Origin: Bacillota bacterium
GTDB taxonomy: Bacteria; Bacillota; Clostridia; Peptostreptococcales; Anaerovoracaceae
Assembly: GCA_029239605.1 (NCBI GenBank)
Contig: JARBUO010000019.1
Coordinates: forward strand, 1-36,810
Direction of reading: 5' to 3'
Length of the DNA stretch: 36,810 bases
In this document: in pieces, positions 34,877 to 36,810 of the stretch
Layout: each line of letters begins with the position of its first letter
Position numbering within the stretch: position 1 is the stretch's first letter
Made by a program: the position numbers and the translations under genes
Notes under the pieces: model-generated
Databases searched by the model: none
Told to the model about the DNA's origin: nothing
The model's input: only the letters and a program-made list of their open reading frames with translations

Positions 34877-36100
34877 GTGGAGAATTATATGCACGTCGCG
34901 GACTGCGTGAAAACTGACGAATTAGTTCATTTTACTCAAAAACTTGTTAGAATTAACAGCGTTTTTGACCCGGAAAAACCTGGAGCCAATGAGGAGGCTG
35001 TCGCGAAATTCATCGCGGAGTTTCTGATAATGGAAGGCTTTGAGGTTCACTTCGAAGAAGTGGTTCCGGGGCGTCCAAATATAATTGCTTATCTTAGAGG
35101 AAAAAACCCAGGAAAAACTATATTATTTGAAGGACATACCGATGTGGTAACGGCGGGAGATCCAAAGCAGTGGCATTATGACCCCTTTGGGGCTGAAATC
35201 GTAGGGGAACGGATGTATGGCCGGGGAACCTGTGACACCAAGGGAAATGTTGCTGCCGCTATATTCGCTGCAAAAGCAGTGAAAGATTCCGGCGCAGCGT
35301 TTAACGGCAATATTCTGCTCTGCATTCCCTGCGATGAAGAAGGCATGATGCTGGGCATCAAGCATTTCATTGACAGAGGCTGGGCAGATGATGTGGATGC
35401 AGCAGTCATTTGTGAGCCGGAGGAAAATCATGTTTGTATTTTCCAAAAGGGTGCAATGCGGGCGGAAATCCGTGTGTTCGGAAAACAGAGCCACGGCGCT
35501 ATGCCGCTAACGGGAATCAATCCCAATTGGAGACTTGCCAAAATCATATGTGAACTGGAAAAGCTGGAACAGGCGGAGAAAGACCGTCTTGGCTGCCATG
35601 AATTTTTGAAGTGGCCCAGTATCACGCCAACGATCATCGCTTCACCGGCCAAAGGAGAAGCCCAGATTAATGTAGTCCCAGGTGAAGTCTATATGACGCT
35701 GGATATCCGAACGGTTCCGGGGCAGGATCACGATCAGCTTAGGCAGAGTATTCTCGATATTTATGAGAGACTGTCAGAGCAGGATTCTGATTTTAAAGCA
35801 ACCTTAAACATTATCGAAGAAAGACCATGGACTTCAACGCCGAAAGATGCAGAGATCACCAGGGTTGTTTGCCGTGCTGTTTCAGAGGTTACGGGAAAGG
35901 ATCCGGTATGGCAGGGTGTTCCCGGAGCAACCGACGGAACCTTCCTGCATGTCAGAAAAGGGATTCCGGTAATCGTCATCGGAGCAGGCAATACATATAT
36001 CCCCCATCATGCCGATGAATACGTGGATCTTCCGGAATTGATAGAGACAGCGAAAATCTATGCGCTGACTTCCATGTATTTTCTGAACGAGGATGCGTAA
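34877..36100 (+). CDS. M20-family metallo-amidohydrolase (ArgE/DapE-like)
   Basis: 407 residues. The M20 dinuclear zinc site is complete by eye: FEGHTDVV (His87, Asp89), MYGRGTCDTKGN (Asp120), IPCDEEGM (Glu154/155, general base and ligand), CEPE (Glu180), and late IPHHADEYV. The dimerisation lid lies at about 195-310, starting near RAEIRVFGKQSHGAMP. Family members cleave N-acyl, carbamoyl or peptide amides on amino acids. The start is GTG with AAAGGAG seven bases upstream; an ATG at 34889 is possible. It follows panE in a cluster without panC/panD. One possibility is hydrolysis of an amide such as pantothenate; acetylornithine- or succinyl-diaminopimelate-type substrates are the conservative alternatives. 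The 198-bp gap before it holds a partial inverted repeat (GGTACCTTG against CAAGGCACC) but no clear promoter. Confidence 0.85.
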   Translation: MENYMHVADCVKTDELVHFTQKLVRINSVFDPEKPGANEEAVAKFIAEFLIMEGFEVHFEEVVPGRPNIIAYLRGKNPGKTILFEGHTDVVTAGDPKQWHYDPFGAEIVGERMYGRGTCDTKGNVAAAIFAAKAVKDSGAAFNGNILLCIPCDEEGMMLGIKHFIDRGWADDVDAAVICEPEENHVCIFQKGAMRAEIRVFGKQSHGAMPLTGINPNWRLAKIICELEKLEQAEKDRLGCHEFLKWPSITPTIIASPAKGEAQINVVPGEVYMTLDIRTVPGQDHDQLRQSILDIYERLSEQDSDFKATLNIIEERPWTSTPKDAEITRVVCRAVSEVTGKDPVWQGVPGATDGTFLHVRKGIPVIVIGAGNTYIPHHADEYVDLPELIETAKIYALTSMYFLNEDA

Positions 36101-36116
36101 GCGGTAGCGGTGCGTT

Positions 36117-36810
36117 ATGCTGGCGTTTGATGACAAGAGAATCAGGGTCGTGGTCGGACATTACGGCAGCGGCAAAACTGAATTCTCGGTAAACTATGCT
36201 TTAAAACTGGCAGAACAGGGAAAAAAGACCGCGCTTGCAGATCTTGATATTGCCAACCCGTATTTTAGAAGCAGAGAACGAAAAAACTTGTTGGAAGAAC
36301 AAGGCATAAAGGTATACAGCAATACCTTCGGTTATGATATTACCGCAGATCTCCCGGCCATAACGGCTGCAATCAGAGCACCGCTGGAGGATCCACTTTG
36401 CCATACTGTTGTAGATGCAGGCGGCGATCATCTGGGAGCCAGAATTCTGATTCAATTTGATCGGTATTTTTCTTCCGGAAACTGCGACTTCTTCTGCGTT
36501 GTCAATGGGAAAAGACCGGAGACAAGTACTGTGGAAGGAGCGGCGGATCATATCTTCAGAATCGAAAAGGAAACTGGCCGAAAGATCACCGGTTTTATTA
36601 ATAATACCCATCTTTTGAAGGAGACGGAAGCAGAGGACGTTGTCAGGGGTTATCATCTCTGCATGGAGCTGTCTTCCCGATTTGGAGTACCTTTGAAATA
36701 TAATTGCTGTGTAGAAACGCTGCTGGAAGAGCTGAAACAAAAAACGGCAGAATATCAGGATTTTCATATATTCCCCTTGAGGCTTTATATGAGAGACAGC
36801 TGGCTCGATC
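36117..36810 (+). CDS. P-loop ATPase (MinD/ParA/CobQ-like), 3' truncated by the window
   Basis: 231 codons are visible and the frame stays open to the edge. The Walker A loop is GHYGSGKTEFSVNYAL at residues 14-29. ADLDIANPYFRSRE near 43 looks like the switch region of MinD/ParA-type ATPases, and TVVDAGGDHLGA near 95 supplies the Walker B strand. FCVVNGKRPETS near 121 and ITGFINNTHLL near 152 resemble nucleotide-recognition strands. The ribosome site before the ATG is weak (GCGGTG) and the gap to the M20 stop is 16 bases. Proteins like this are, to my recollection, found next to 2-oxoacid:ferredoxin oxidoreductase (VorAB-type) genes in Clostridia; the downstream sequence would decide. Exact role unknown. 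Confidence 0.7.
   Translation, partial: MLAFDDKRIRVVVGHYGSGKTEFSVNYALKLAEQGKKTALADLDIANPYFRSRERKNLLEEQGIKVYSNTFGYDITADLPAITAAIRAPLEDPLCHTVVDAGGDHLGARILIQFDRYFSSGNCDFFCVVNGKRPETSTVEGAADHIFRIEKETGRKITGFINNTHLLKETEAEDVVRGYHLCMELSSRFGVPLKYNCCVETLLEELKQKTAEYQDFHIFPLRLYMRDSWLD

Noticed and set aside
1-36810. CRISPR arrays, transposases, phage genes, restriction or known defence systems
   Set aside because: No spaced direct repeats and no protein with such features was found in the window.

Overview
The window reads as the chromosome of an anaerobic Firmicute, most likely class Clostridia. Support comes from strong AGGAGG-type ribosome sites, GTG/TTG starts, moderate AT-richness, a giant 2-hydroxyacyl-CoA dehydratase activase-like protein, YitT, DUF2512 and DUF503 proteins, a YcdB/SLH exoprotein and a formate-tetrahydrofolate ligase module. 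I cannot name a genus. All but two genes (8148-9044 and 14429-15022) lie on the plus strand. I see no rRNA, tRNA, CRISPR array, insertion sequence or prophage.

Layout. 1-3588: the end of a carbohydrate-type operon (tail of a zinc-type dehydrogenase, GPH sugar symporter, two-subunit transketolase), closed by a strong terminator. 3844-8013: a stand-alone DUF503/YlxP gene and a very large chemoreceptor behind a sigma-28-like promoter. 8148-14259: YitT and DUF2512 membrane proteins, a MATE exporter, exonuclease III and a secreted YcdB/SLH protein. 14429-20455: a cysteine-rich protein, a palindrome-rich divergent region, the giant activase-like protein and YebC. 20731-24329: a solute-binding lipoprotein paired with a membrane diguanylate cyclase. 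24480-24599: a possible 39-residue ORF. 24884-27461: PreT/PreA dihydropyrimidine dehydrogenase. About 27527-27735: a structured RNA with its own promoter and U-tract.

27895-36810: the most interesting block. It runs fhs, fchA, folD, a formate/nitrite-type channel, an IclR regulator, panB, panE, an M20 amidohydrolase and a P-loop ATPase cut by the window edge. FolD lacks the lysine and glutamine linked to its cyclohydrolase activity and overlaps fchA, which can supply that activity. PanB exchanges a one-carbon unit with methylene-tetrahydrofolate. There is no panC or panD here, but there is an IclR-type regulator. The set could therefore run oxidatively: an amide such as pantothenate to pantoate, ketopantoate, then ketoisovalerate plus methylene-THF, with the carbon leaving as formate while Fhs makes ATP. 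This is inference from gene content. Ordinary pantoate biosynthesis fed by the same folate pool is the main alternative.
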